Source: Puccinellia tenuiflora
Lineage: Eukaryota; Streptophyta; Magnoliopsida; Poales; Poaceae
Assembly: GCA_012064385.1 (NCBI GenBank)
Contig: QRDG01000416.1
Span: forward strand, 772,783 to 836,782
Reading direction: 5' to 3'
Length of the DNA stretch: 64,000 nt
Position 1 is the first letter of the stretch, and each line of letters opens with the position of its first letter. Positions 1 through 11,728 of the stretch are shown here, in pieces. Position numbers and translations under genes: made by a program. Below the pieces are notes generated by a model. It searched no databases. It was not told the DNA's origin and was given only the letters and a program-made list of their open reading frames with translations.

Positions 1-1293
1 GTATTATCATTATTATTGCTATTATGACATTGTTATCTATGCTTACAAGTAATATGTTATTCTGTGCTATTGTTGTTATATACTGATGTTGTGCTGCTTG
101 ATTCCTGTTGAAACTGAAATAAGAATTTGACTAAGAAGATAACCACCTCCCTCGACTAGATTGAGTCACATAGTGCCACTCACCAAACACACCTGCACAA
201 CATGCGTCGTTCACGTGGGCGAACCATGGCTAAGTATTCCATCTAGCCTCCTTTGACGCCACCCTTTTGGCAAGTTTAGTCGGTTACCTTTGTGGTCGGG
301 GCTAGTCTGCGAAGGTTCCGGAGCTAGGCGTCGCTCATTCGTTGGGGGACGTTGCCGGATTCACTTCGTCATAAGACGTTGGTCCTAGAGGACGTGTCGG
401 TGGCTATACAGGGAGTGTCCGGGTGGAATAAATGAAATGGAAGTATGGGTTTGTGCTGCCGCCAAGATGGGTTCTAGTACTTCGGTACCGGCGGTAACAG
501 CCTAGACTTCAGCGTATGGGTAAATGTTGCAACCTCTCGAGAGTGTAAATCTAGAATCTAGCTTGTCCCTAGGTTATGGGACGAAGTTTGGTCCAGTCAC
601 ACTAAGAGTCAGTCCGGTCGAACAAGGGAACTCACTAATAAGACCTAAGCAACAAGGGAACGTGACAAGCAGGCCAGAGTTGGCTAGTGTCTAAGCCAGC
701 CAGAGTTGGCTGGTGGCTAAGCAAGCCAGAGTTGGCTAGTGGCTGGAAGGCCCTAATTGTGGTTACGAGATATTAAGTAAAAACATTCTAGATATAACTC
801 CCCTCCGAAGGTCAAGTGGGTAAGTTATGTCCAACCGTTAAAGCTTGGACTTCCCTTGTAACCCAACTCATGCCATGCTACATTCTGAACTTATGCCATG
901 CCATATAGATAGACTTTGTTTGATGTTGGGCTAATGACTTGCGAGTACCTCAAGTACTTACCTGGCTTCTCATGTGGCCAGACTCCGTTGCTCCCGACGC
1001 CGAGTACCGCTGTACGAGAACTAGGAACCCGTTATCCCAGGCAGGACCCGTGGAATAAGGCCCGTTGTTGCCACGCTACTATCTACGTTTCCGCTGCTAC
1101 TTCCGCTAGAGGCTCAATGTTGGATAAATAATGTACATACTGTTGTGTGCGCCTGTTGCGCAAACGCGGGAGCCTCACCCCGTGTTGTATCTTGTAATCC
1201 GCCCGAACTCGGAGCCATAAGTATAAATTTGGTTATGCCTTTGTTATCAAGTTGACATATATCCAGTGTTTCTGGGACTGGTATATGGGGTAG
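1..1293. other. Decayed LTR-like repeat flanking element G1
   Basis: I see no plausible protein gene here; only very short chance frames exist. A stretch near 515-600 (gcaacctct then gagtgtaaa then a gtccc-rich segment) resembles a block in the long LTRs further right, at about 54070-54130 and, on the other strand, 41145-41205. This suggests the 3' half of a similar long LTR on the + strand. No clean TG/CA end or primer site is seen where G1 gag begins, so the junction near 1290 is a truncation or rearrangement. Assignment as LTR is an inference. Confidence 0.4.
671..746 (+). repeat. 26-bp tandem repeat, about 3 copies
   Basis: Three imperfect units of about 26 bp share the core gccagagttggctagtg. 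They lie at about 671-696, 697-722 and 723-746. This looks like a small local minisatellite inside the LTR-like remnant. No function is evident. Confidence 0.8.
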
Positions 1294-3349
1294 TCCGATC
1301 ATCTGGATCGGTGGTGCCACAGTAGAGCCAGATCTAGTAGAACTGCTAGCCATGTGTCGGCAGATAGGCCAAAGTACAGCACTCCTGGCAAGAACCTTAG
1401 AGCTGCTGAGGCTGCCATAGCAGAGTTACCTAGCTTGTCCGGTGATGCTCGTCGTAGGCAGCAGGACCGGGTGAACGAGTTGGTAGCTGTAGCCAACCGT
1501 CAGAATGAGGCATTCCGGAATGCAAACCCGGATGTAGGTGGATCCCGGTACCTCTACTCAACTGGCGGTGCCGGAGGAGTGTCCAAGGGACAGGCCTCTT
1601 CGCCATATGTCGGCGGAAGCCGCGACCGGAGTGTAAACTCTGGTAAGAACAAACAGCTGCAGGCGTATGCCGGAAAACAGATAGCAGGCCAAGGTCAACC
1701 TGGTCAGGGAGCACCAGGACCCGTTCAGGGCAGGCAAGGAACCAGCCGGGTTAACCCGGCAAATCCGGGTCAGCCACCCCGGTATCCGGTACCCAATCCA
1801 CCTCGGCAACGACAGGGTGCCGGGTATGCCGAACAGGCTGCCGACCGATACGACGATGGTTACTCGGCCATGGAGCGGGCCGGGTACACAAGATTCAGAG
1901 ACCTGGTGACCGAGGGTGCACTCGGTGCTAGGCTGGGAGCTCGCCAGCTGCCGGCTCATGACGTCCGCAACAAGCTTGACAGAATCTATCTGTCTGAGCT
2001 CCTGGAGGAGCAAGGCCCACCGGGTCCTGCATGTTTTGGACCCCGGATAATGAAGCAGGCACCGGTGCCGAATTTCCAGCTTCCCCGGGGTGCTAAGACA
2101 TATGATGGCAGTACCAAGCCAGAGGACTGGCTGACCGATTATGTCACGGCGGTACACATCGCTGGTGGCAGCCGCCGATGGGCTGTGCGGTATGTACCGC
2201 AAATGCTAGAGGGGCCAGCCCGGATCTGGCTGAACAACTTGGAGGAGAACAGCATTGATTGCTGGCTCGACTTCTCCGATGCTTTCGTCAGCAACTTCTC
2301 CAGCACGTACAAGAGGCCGAATCGTCCTCAGCAACTGTCGATGTGCCGGCAAAGAGAAGACGAAACCGACCGGGAGTATCTTACCCGGTGGAGCACAATC
2401 CGCAACTCCTGTGAAGGGGTGATTGAGTCGCAAGCCATTGCATGGTTTGCGCAAGGGTGCCGACATGGCTCCATGCTTTGGCAGAGACTCCAGAGGGAGA
2501 TGCCGGCCACCTTGGCCGAGACAATGGCAATAGCGGACAGTTATGCCCTGGGTGATCCGACTCAGCCTTTACTGTCCCAGGTCGATGTGGGCAGGAGATA
2601 TCCCGCTCAGGACCGGGACAGATCCGGCAGGCGTAGCGATCGCCCGGATAACCGCAACAAGAGAAGAGAGGATAGGCCGGATTACCGGTACGGGTCAGAC
2701 CAGGTCGCGGCCGTTGACCAAGATCAAGTGGGTGCCGGCAGCAGCCAGCGCCAGAAAAATGATGGTCCCTCATGGGGCCAAGACTCAGAAGGAAAGAGGC
2801 CGTGGAACGGCGAGAAGAAGCCGTGGAACGGCGAAAAGAAGCCGTGGAATGGCAACAAGAAGCAGTGGGATGATCAGGAGAGGTACACCTACGAGAAGAT
2901 GCTGGATGGTCCTTGCAGCTTCCACACCAAACATCCCAGCAGACCGGCTCAGCACACAACCCGGGACTGCAGTTGGTACAAGCGCAAGCCGGTAACTGCT
3001 GGTCCGGCCTCCCGACCTGCGCCTCTCACGGGTGCAAACACTCGCCTCTAAACTCAGCCGAGGCAGGAGGATGTCAACCAAGTGACCAACAACAACAACA
3101 CTACAACCCCAACAACAATGCTGGCCCGAGTCGGCAGAACGAGTACCGGAAGCCCCATCAGAGTTACATGGTCTTTGTGACCGAACCAACGGACAAGCAG
3201 AGCCAACACCGCCGCGTGATGGAGGTGAACGCGGTTATGCCGGCCGTGCCCAAGTTCATGTATTGGTCCGAGGATGAGATCAGCTGGAGCATCAGGGATC
3301 ATCCCAAGGTCATGCCCAACCTAGGGGGTTATGCTTTGGTGGTGAATCC
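1294..3349 (+). pseudogene. G1 gag polyprotein, broken
   Basis: Gag makes the virus-like particle that packages element RNA in the cytoplasm. The frame is open from 1294, just after a TAG at 1291, to a TAA at 3049-3051. There is no ATG at a natural start, so the N terminus is missing. A retrotransposon gag (PF03732-like) domain lies at about 2098-2560, with YDGSTKPEDWL, then W-rich segments and a REDETDREYLTRW motif. A basic, Arg/Asp-rich tail follows, then a Cys/His segment at about 2911-2975 (CSFH...HTTRDC) that corresponds to the family's nucleic-acid-binding region. After the TAA the homologous sequence (QSYMVFVTE... to ...GGYALVVN) continues in another frame up to the gap, so a frameshift lies at about 3000-3050. 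The protease should fall in the gap. Confidence 0.8.
2800..2862 (+). repeat. 21-bp in-frame tandem repeat in G1 gag
   Basis: Three 21-bp units encode PWNGEKK, PWNGEKK and PWNGNKK in the basic tail of gag, at 2800-2820, 2821-2841 and 2842-2862. They probably arose by local slippage and may add RNA-binding positive charge. Confidence 0.85.
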
Positions 3350-3817
3350 NNNNNNNNNNNNNNNNNNNNNNNNNNNNNNNNNNNNNNNNNNNNNNNNNNN
3401 NNNNNNNNNNNNNNNNNNNNNNNNNNNNNNNNNNNNNNNNNNNNNNNNNNNNNNNNNNNNNNNNNNNNNNNNNNNNNNNNNNNNNNNNNNNNNNNNNNNN
3501 NNNNNNNNNNNNNNNNNNNNNNNNNNNNNNNNNNNNNNNNNNNNNNNNNNNNNNNNNNNNNNNNNNNNNNNNNNNNNNNNNNNNNNNNNNNNNNNNNNNN
3601 NNNNNNNNNNNNNNNNNNNNNNNNNNNNNNNNNNNNNNNNNNNNNNNNNNNNNNNNNNNNNNNNNNNNNNNNNNNNNNNNNNNNNNNNNNNNNNNNNNNN
3701 NNNNNNNNNNNNNNNNNNNNNNNNNNNNNNNNNNNNNNNNNNNNNNNNNNNNNNNNNNNNNNNNNNNNNNNNNNNNNNNNNNNNNNNNNNNNNNNNNNNN
3801 NNNNNNNNNNNNNNNNN
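3350..3817. other. Assembly gap (468 N)
   Basis: The run of N replaces the part of G1 that should hold the protease and the start of the RT region. Its true length is unknown. Any reading frame drawn across it is meaningless. Confidence 0.99.
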
Positions 3818-6800
3818 TCCGTGAGAATCGGGATATCTTTGCATGGTCCAGTCAGGACCTGCCGGGTGTTCCGAGGGAGTTGGCTGAGCACTCATTGCAT
3901 GTCAGGCCAGATGCTAGGCCAGTGAAGCAACCGACACGGCGTCTTTCCGAAGGAAGAAGGAAGGCTGTGGGTGACGAGTTAGCCAAGTTACTCGCATCAA
4001 ATGCTGTCGTAGAAGTGAAGTACCCGGACTGGTTGTCTAACCCGGTCCTGGTAGAAAAGAAAAAAGATGACCCGAATGTTGCCACTGTCTGGCGCATGTG
4101 TGTTGATTACACACACCTGAACAAGGCATGTCCTAAAGATCCATTCCCGCTGCCCCGGATCGATCAAGTGATTGACTCCACGGCCGGGTGTGAACTACTA
4201 TCGTTTGTAGATGCGTACTCTGGTTTTCACCAGATACCACTGAATCCTTCTGATCAAATAAAGACTGCCTTTATCACCCCGTACGGGGCTTATTGCTACC
4301 GAGTCATGTGTTTTGGGTTGAGGAATGCCGGCGCTACTTACCAGCGTTGTATGCAGAAATGTTTACACGATCAAATAGGCAAAAATGTGCAGGTGTATGT
4401 CGATGACATAGTCATAAAAACTAAAGAAAAACACACCTTGTTGGATGATCTCAAAGCGACATTCGCAAACCTGCGGAAATTCCGGCTAAAACTTAATCCG
4501 GATAAATGCACATTCGGTGTACCAGCAGGAAAGTTACTCGGTTTCCTTGTGTCAAGCCGAGGTATCGAGGCAAATCCAACTAAGATCCGGGCAATTGAAA
4601 ATATGAAATTGCCGAGATGCCTCCGGGATGTCCAGAAATTCACCGGATGTCTGGCTTCTCTGAGTCGTTTCCTAGGTTGGTTGGGAGAAAAGGCCTTGCC
4701 CTTATACCAACTGATGAAAAAATCGGACAGGTTTAGCTGGACCCCGCAAGCAGATGCGGCGTTTCATGAGCTGAAAATGATGTTGGCTACTGTGCCGATA
4801 CTGGCCTTGCTACTACCAAGAGAGCCCATGTTTCTCTACATTGCAGCCACTAACCGAGTCGTTAGTGTCGTAGTGGTGGTGGAACGAGAAGAAGAGGGAG
4901 CTACCGTGCAGAGGCCGGTGTACTATTTGAGTGAGGTGCTCTCCGCATCAAAACAAAACTACCCTCACTATCAGAAAATGACTTATGGTGTCTACATGGC
5001 GACCAAAAAACTAAAGCATTACTTTCAGGAGCACCCCATAACTGTTGTAAGTGCGGCCCCTGTGTCGGAAATCCTTGGCAATAAGGATGCCAGTGGCCGA
5101 GTCGCCAAATGGGCTATCGAGCTCGCAGCTTACGCTCCGCAGTACGCGAGAAGGGATACTATCAAATCTCAAGCGGTGGCCGAGTTCCTTTTGGATTGGG
5201 CCGAGATGCAATATGAGCCATCCCTGCCAGACTCCAATTACTGGAGAATGCATTTTGACGGGTCCAAGGTAAAGGAGGGCCTGGGAGCTGGTGTAGTTCT
5301 CACCTCACCAAAGTGAGATCAGCTGAAATATGTGTTGCAAGTCCATTTCGCGGCATCTAACAATGTCGCCGAGTATGAAGCACTGATTCATGGACTCAAG
5401 GTGGCCAAGGAAATAGGAATTCGCCGGATCATCTGTTATGGTGACTCGGATCTGGTGATTCAGCAAACATCAGGCAACTGGGATGCCCTAGATGCTAACA
5501 TGGCGGCATACCGGTTCCATGTTCAGAAAATTTCAGGATTCTTCGATAGGTGTGAATTCACTCACGTTCGGTGGACAGATAATGAAAGTGCTGACATGCT
5601 ATCCAAAATTGGGTCATATCGGCAGGCCATTCCGCCCGGGGTATCACTGGAGCATCTTCATAAGCCATCAATCAAGCCTTCACCCGAGTCTGAATCGATA
5701 TTCATCCCGGGTAATCCGGAACCCGACATCGTCCCGATGGACGTGGATATCGGGAGCAAGTTGCAGGACTCGGGGACTGCTAGGCAGGACCCGGGGATTT
5801 CCATGGATGTCGAGTACATTGAGCACGACTCGGCCACTACGCTGGAAAATTGGAAAGCCGCTTGGCGGAACTCGGGGACTCCTTGGGAGGACTCGGGGAC
5901 TCACCAGCCTATGTCGGGCGTGGTGATCTCGGTTGATGCAATGGAAATCGACGAGCCTATACTCGACACTCGCCCGGTACCGGCATGGGCGCAACCCATT
6001 ATGACATTCATGTTAGATGGTAGCCTACCGAGTGATGAGGTCTCGGCCAGACAAATCCAAAGGCGGTCCAAATCCTTCACAATCATCAACCAGGAGCTGT
6101 ACAAGAGAAGTGTGACCACTGTGCTTCAGCGCTGCGTCGAACCAGAAGAGGGAGAAAGGATTCTCCGAGATATTCATCAGGGAGAATGCGGTCATCACGC
6201 CTCTTCCCGAGCTATAGTGGCTAAAGCATTCCGATATGGATTCTACTGGCCCAGTGCTTTGCAGCAAGCAGAGGACATTGTCCGGAAATGTGAGGGGTGT
6301 CAGAGGTTTGCTCACAAAATTCATATGCCGGCCTCCGCACTCAAAACTATCCCCATCACTTGGCCATTTGCAGTGTGGTGTCTGGATATGGTGGGACCAT
6401 TCAAGCCAGCCCGAGGTAACATGACTCACATTCTAGTAATGGTGGACAAGTTCACCAAGTGGATTGAGGTGAAACCAATAAGAAAATGTGATGGGCGCAC
6501 AGCCGTGTCATTCCTAAAGGATATTATCCTAAGGTATGGTCACCCGCATAGCATTATCACGAATAATGGCACCAATTTCGCCGAGGGAGCCTTTGCTCGG
6601 TTTTGCCAGGAAAAGAGAATCCGGCTAGACTTAGCATCGGTTGCACATCCGCAGTCCAATGGATAGGTGGAAAGATCAAACGCCCTAGTCTTATCCGGCA
6701 TCAAACCTCGGTTGATTGAGCCACTGTTGCGTGCTCCGGGTTGTTGGCTGGATGAAATTCCGGCAGTACTGTGGAGTCTAAGGACTACACCGAATCGCTC

Positions 6801-7251
6801 CACCGGCTATACGCCATTCTTCCTGGTATACGGAGCAGAGGCAGTGCTGCCAACCGACATAGAGCATCACTCGCCAAGAGTCGCATTATATACCGAGTCA
6901 GAGGCAAAGGAAGCCTGGGAAAATGATGTCGATTTGCTCGAGGAAGCACGAGAATTGGCATTGTCCAAGTCATCGATTTATCAGCAAAATCTCCGACGCT
7001 GCCATAGCTGGAAAGTGAATCCTCGCAAGTTTCGAGAAGGAGACTTGGTGCTTAGGCTTGTGCAGCGCACCGCCGGAATGCACAAGTTATTGCCTCCTTG
7101 GGAAGGACCATTTATTGTGAGCAAGGCTTTGAACAATGATGCATATTATCTTATTGATGCTCAGGCACAGGTGAAGAACAGGATTGACAGATCCGGAGAG
7201 GAGACCAAAAGACCTTGGAATGTAGCTCTTATTCGCCCTTTTTACTCGTAA
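3818..7251 (+). pseudogene. G1 pol: RT, RNase H and integrase with stops
   Basis: Pol copies element RNA into DNA and integrates it. One frame runs from the gap to a TAA at 7249-7251, broken by TGA at 5314-5316 (inside RNase H) and TAG at 6664-6666 (just before the last integrase catalytic Glu). RT: VDYTHLNKACPKDPFPLPRID, FGLRNAGATYQR, YVDD at 4396-4407. RNase H: MHFDGS near 5250, NVAEYEALIHGL near 5360, YGDSDL near 5440. Integrase: a His-His/Cys-Cys zinc region with CGHHAS (about 6190) and CEGCQRF (about 6290), a DMVGPF first Asp, then IITNNGTNF. In that last motif the expected catalytic Asp at 6562-6564 is Asn. The C-terminal tail (GDLVLRLVQR... to PFYS) is complete. The element is dead as read. 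Confidence 0.9.
5766..5901 (+). repeat. CTCGGGGACT-type repeats in the RNase H-integrase linker
   Basis: Four copies of a (G)GACTCGGGGACT-like word lie at about 5766-5778, 5787-5799 (variant), 5868-5880 and 5889-5901. They sit in the coding linker between RNase H and integrase and match the element's PPT core (ttcggggacta at 12768-12778). The encoded linker is acidic and low in complexity. Confidence 0.7.
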
Positions 7252-7879
7252 GGACTCACTGTATGTATCTCGAAACTCTGAAATGAAATGTCGGCACCCC
7301 GAAATGAAACTCGGGGACTGCCTTGCTGTGAATTTGGTGTTGTATGCATGCTTATGTCTGTTTCCTGTATGTCGGATGGCTCCAAAAACCGTGCTTCCAT
7401 GTTTGCAAGTATTGTATGCTATGTTTTTGTGATTTTGTGACCCGACTGCCAAAGAAACCATAAATGGTAGGCAAGGGCAAAGATTGCAAGGGGTAGTAAA
7501 CAAGAAAACAAACTCGGGGACTCGGCCCAAGTGCGATTCGGCATAAGCTGTTCTGTTCTTAACTTATATGTCGGATGATTGTGAGCTTTGACTCAAAGTT
7601 TCTTAGTATTGTATGTCGTATCTCGGTAATCTTGTGACTCGACTGTCAAAACACCGAAAAAGGTAGACAAGAGCAGAGGTTGCAAAGTATGGTAAACAAG
7701 AAAATAAACTCGGGGACTCGGTTCAGACTGATCCGGCATAATAAATAACCATGCTAAAAATGTGCAAAGTAAGAGAACCAAATGCCTAGCATTAAAGCCA
7801 AAGGTTATATTACATTTGCACCCGGCATTCCGGGGATTTGATGATTTCAGTTTTTTGTCTAAGTTTAGGCAGTAGGATA
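7252..7879 (+). repeat. Spacer between G1 pol and antisense gene, ~199-bp tandem duplication
   Basis: No protein is supported here. Two diverged units of about 199 bp begin at 7369 and 7568, both starting atgtcggat. Each holds a gactgccaaa/gactgtcaaa block, a ggtag(g/a)caag(g/a)gca block, gtaaacaagaaaa and then a CTCGGGGACTCGG word (about 7511-7524 and 7708-7721). A further CTCGGGGACT lies at about 7310-7319. The words copy the core of the real PPT. The end of the antisense gene lies immediately to the right. Confidence 0.7.
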
Positions 7880-10800
7880 CTAACTACTCGGAGCAGAAGG
7901 AGCAGCATCGGTCTTGGCCGGTTCTTCGGTCGTGATCTCGGTGGTATCCTTGGTCGCAGGGGCCGGAGCGATGCCTGTGGTTGTGCCGGGAGGAGCGTCG
8001 GCTTGGATTTCCTCATCAACTCGTTCTTCGTCCTCTTCTTCGCCCTCGCTGTCGACATCCATTTCCTCTGCTTGAGGAACCCGCTCACCCGGGACGAAGG
8101 TATGCACCGAAGCATACTGGATGAGGGAATGAGCTAGCTCTTGGCGACGCCGGATGAGTTCCGGATCAGAGAGCCACTTTGATCCGTCACGCACGGTCTT
8201 GAGCATCTCGAGGTTGAGTTCTTCGTACCAAGACAGTACATAAGTTAACGCCTCGTCTGCGCCGACTCGGGCGGCGGATGATCGCCAATCATCGAGCCTT
8301 TCCTCGGAGGCAATCAGGCACTTGGCCAATTCATCAACAATCGCAGGGGCCTCACACCCGGGCCAGAGAACCTTGTAGACCCGGATCGCAGAGCTAAGGA
8401 GATTCATCCCGATAGCCCTCATTGGTACCAAGCGCGCCTTCAGGGCCACCAAATGGGCATCCATATCCCAATCGGCCGAGATCGGGCCATCTTGGATTTT
8501 TCTTACTCCGGTGCTCCTGAGCGCTCTGGTCCGCAGCGGCCTTGGTGTGGGGGAAGCGTTCTAAATAGGGAATGGCTAACGCTAAAATAAGTCACATAAG
8601 GATAAAAGTGGAAGACTGAATAAAGACAGAAGGGGAAGGGGCTTACTGTCCATCTCGGAGTTGATGCTGGAGATGTCCACCAGCCACTGCGCAATCTTGG
8701 TCTTCAGAGCTCGGAGCTCGCTCTCAGCCGAGGTTGCTTGTGACTCGGACTCATCAAGAGACTCCTTGAGCTTCCGAGTCTCCTCTTCTCGGAGCTGTTT
8801 CTCTGTGGCGGCGGTCTTTTCCAACTCGGCAATGCGGCTCCGAGATTTCTCAAGCTCGGTCTGCAGCCGAGACGCTTCGTCCCGCTCCTTCTTGAGCTCA
8901 GCCTGGTGTGCAAGCTCGCGCTCCTTCCGTGCGGCTGTGCCGAGATAGCAGAGTCAGAATACAAAGACTAAGGCAAATATAAGTTGAAGGACAAAATATG
9001 ACTTACCCTCAGCCTTGGATTCTGAGTCAGCTACTTGGCCCAGCTTGGCTCGCAGCAGTTTGTACTTGTCGGAAAGTGCTTTGTGCTCCAGCAGGAGCTT
9101 GCGGTGCACCTGTGTACGCTTGGACATGCAGGCCTGGAAAGAAGAAATGTTAGCCTTGTTGGTGAAGATTCAGGCCGAGTTATCCTTACTCGACCAAGTC
9201 AGTATACTTAGCCGAGTCTCGGTCACTCGACCCGAATCTCGGGGACTGGGGATAGATGATATCTACATTAAGAAAAATTTAACCGAGTTATCATTATTCG
9301 GTAGAACTTACCGCGGCTGCATGGTCGGCCGCGAGAAGAGCAGCTTTGGCTGCAGACATCTTTTGGGCCACCAAGCTTGGTCCCGCCGGATGCTCCGAGA
9401 TCAGGCCCGCTGGTGACTGCGAGCTCACTTCACTCAGGTCGACAGCGTTCCAGTCCATGTTGTAATGCTCAAGGGAGCCCAAGCTTTTCCCGCTAAGGGT
9501 TTGCAAGGGGGCAAACCCCCAGCTGGCGGTCTGGATACTGCCGGATGTCGCTGCGCCTTGGCTTGGTGGCACAATCAACTGCCATTCCGGGTTAGCCGAC
9601 ACCATTTTCACCGGTGCCTTTCCAGTTGTTACTCCAGTTGCAGGAACTGGGGCTTTGAATGTCTGTTGCTGTGGCTGCGGCTGTGCCGGTGGCGGGGCTG
9701 GCTTTGCCGTCGACGTTGATTTGGACGGCAATGGATGTTTCTTCTATTTCTGCAGCTGTTGCGTTGATGGAAGCTGCTTTGGTTTCTGCTGCTGTTGCGC
9801 TGGAGGAGGCTGTTGTTGTTTCTGTTGTGGAGCCGGTTGCTGCTTCTGCTGCTGTGGTGGCGGTTGTTTCTTCTGCTGCTGCTGTGGTTGACTCGGCTGT
9901 GCCGAGTCCTTCCGGACCTCGGTCTGCTCTACCTCAGGAGCTGAAGAGCTGGCTCCAAGATTCGTCACTTGGGCGGGCGCTGAGGTTTGGTCGGGCACCG
10001 AGGTTGCGGTCTCGACCGAGTCTACATTCCCGGCTCCGGATCCCGAAGCCGAAATATCTGTAGCTGGACTCGTCCTCGGCGGACTCGGCAACCGAGTGTC
10101 ATCGGGCCGAGGCGGCGTCGATGTCCTTGGAGGGACCCGGTCGGTGGACCCAGTAGTGGGGACCTTCAGAGGAGCCATGCTGAAAAGCCAAGCAGTAAAG
10201 TATGTTATCAAGAGGAGAAAAGTAAGTATAAATAAGTGTAAAAGGAGAGTAAAAGGAGAGTGTCGGCAAGAAGGATTCTTACCCCTTGGAGACAGGGCGC
10301 TCGCGGCGCTTCACTACTGTCTTCAAGCGCGGCCTCTTTTGCGCAGGGCCAGAGGTGCCGGAGGTTCCGGCATCTGCGGATGCGGCCGCTCCCGCAGGGC
10401 GCTTCCGAGCTGCACCCTTGGGTCCGGTGGCGAGGGGTGCCACCTCGAGTACTTCATCCGAGTCAGCTGGGTTCGGGGACATCGGATATGAGTATGCAAC
10501 GGGACGAGGGTCATACACCTATAAAATCCGCCAATCGTCATCTTCATCCTCAGACCAGTCTCGGAGGGAGGAGGCACGAGTCTTACCCGTGGCAGGAATT
10601 GAGCCGATGTCGGAAATTGGCACGTTATCCTCATCGTCCGGTGGGCGGAGGGGTCCTGTCCGTCCTCCTTCAACTGCCGGCCGAATCTCTGCATAGTGGA
10701 AACGGGAAATGATTAATACAAGGTACAGAGTTGCACCGACATAAGAGTTATGTCGGTGAAAAAATTACGTCGGTTGCGGTGCTTACTCTAGGTGGAAGAT

Positions 10801-11728
10801 TGCTCCGACTATGGGGTTCTTTGCCCCATTCCCATTCCTCCGGCATATTGGTCTGGGCTATGGCCTTGATGCGCCTCCGGATCTGGGCATTATCCAGCTC
10901 GACGGTGCTGACCCGGGTTGGGTCCAGCGGGCCACTCATGTGACAAATTTTGTGGACTCGGCGCTGGAGGGGCAGGACCCAGCGGCTGATAAAGGTTGCG
11001 AGTAGGTCGTCAGCCGACATCCCTTCGCCCTTGAGTTGCTCGACAACTTGGTGGATGTGGTTGACCTCCAGTACCTAATCCGTCGGGTTGTACCCCCAGT
11101 TAAGTTGTGCGGTAGGGGGGCCGATGGCGAACTTCGGCAGGTTGATCATGTCAACCTCGGTCGTGTTCTTCACGTAGAAGAAGGAGCGTTGCCATTTCCG
11201 GCATGACTCCAGACCGAGGATCCGAGAAAAGATGGAGCCGCGCCGAGGTGTGACGGTGGCGGCCCCGCATTGTGTCATATCTTTGGGTGCGCCCGGATGA
11301 TCGGGATTCGGGATGACCTGCTTCCGGAATCCGAAGTACTTGGACCAAGCGTCGATGGCGGGCCAGAGGCCGAGGTAACCTTCGATGAAGGAGACGAAGG
11401 CAGAAAGTGTGGTGATGGCGTTCGCCGGAAGCTGATGGGGTGGAAGGCCGAATTTGTTGAGGAAGTTACGGAAGAAGGCACTGGCGGGTAGACCGAAGCC
11501 TCGCTCGAAATGCGCGATGAAGACGACGTATTATCCTTCTCGCAGATCCGGCGTGGTCTCTAGACCCGGAAGCCGACACTCCACCTCGGCCGGGATCCGC
11601 CGAGTCCGGATCAACCAATCTATGTTGGCTTGGGCGACGTAGGAGCCTTCCCAGGCGGCCCGAGTGGATTCCTCCGCAACCCCTTCTTCTACCACCTCAA
11701 CCACCTCAAGGTTGGAGTTGTCCGACAT
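7880..11728 (-). pseudogene. G1 antisense gene with introns, PF04195-like, coiled coil
   Basis: This gene runs opposite to gag-pol. My splice model (minus strand) has exons 11728-10787, 10686-10283, 10179-9312, 9133-9007, 8934-8647 and 8560-7880. All five introns are GT...AG, 72-178 bp long. Exon 1 starts MSDNSNLEVVEVVEE and contains a segment (FERGFGLPASAFFRNFLNKF) typical of the 'putative gypsy type transposon' domain, then LLATFISRWVLPLQRR. Exon 2 is acidic then basic, exon 3 is Pro/Gln-rich, and exons 4-5 form a Glu/Lys/Arg-rich coiled coil. Exon 6 holds a helical domain ending in an acidic tail. Phases agree at the first four junctions; at exon 6 one frameshift is needed before 8464. Stops at 11531-11533, 11075-11077, 10519-10521 and 9744-9746 make this copy a pseudogene. 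Function unknown; a structural or regulatory role is possible. Confidence 0.75.

Noticed and set aside
2913..3824. 303-codon frame running through the N gap
   Set aside because: Half of it is N. Only the first part (to 3349) is real and belongs to the frameshifted gag end.
9655..9891. Cys-rich 78-residue frame that looks like a small secreted peptide
   Set aside because: It is the reverse-strand shadow of the Gln-rich exon 3 of the antisense gene (CAG/CAA runs read as CTG/TTG/TGC).
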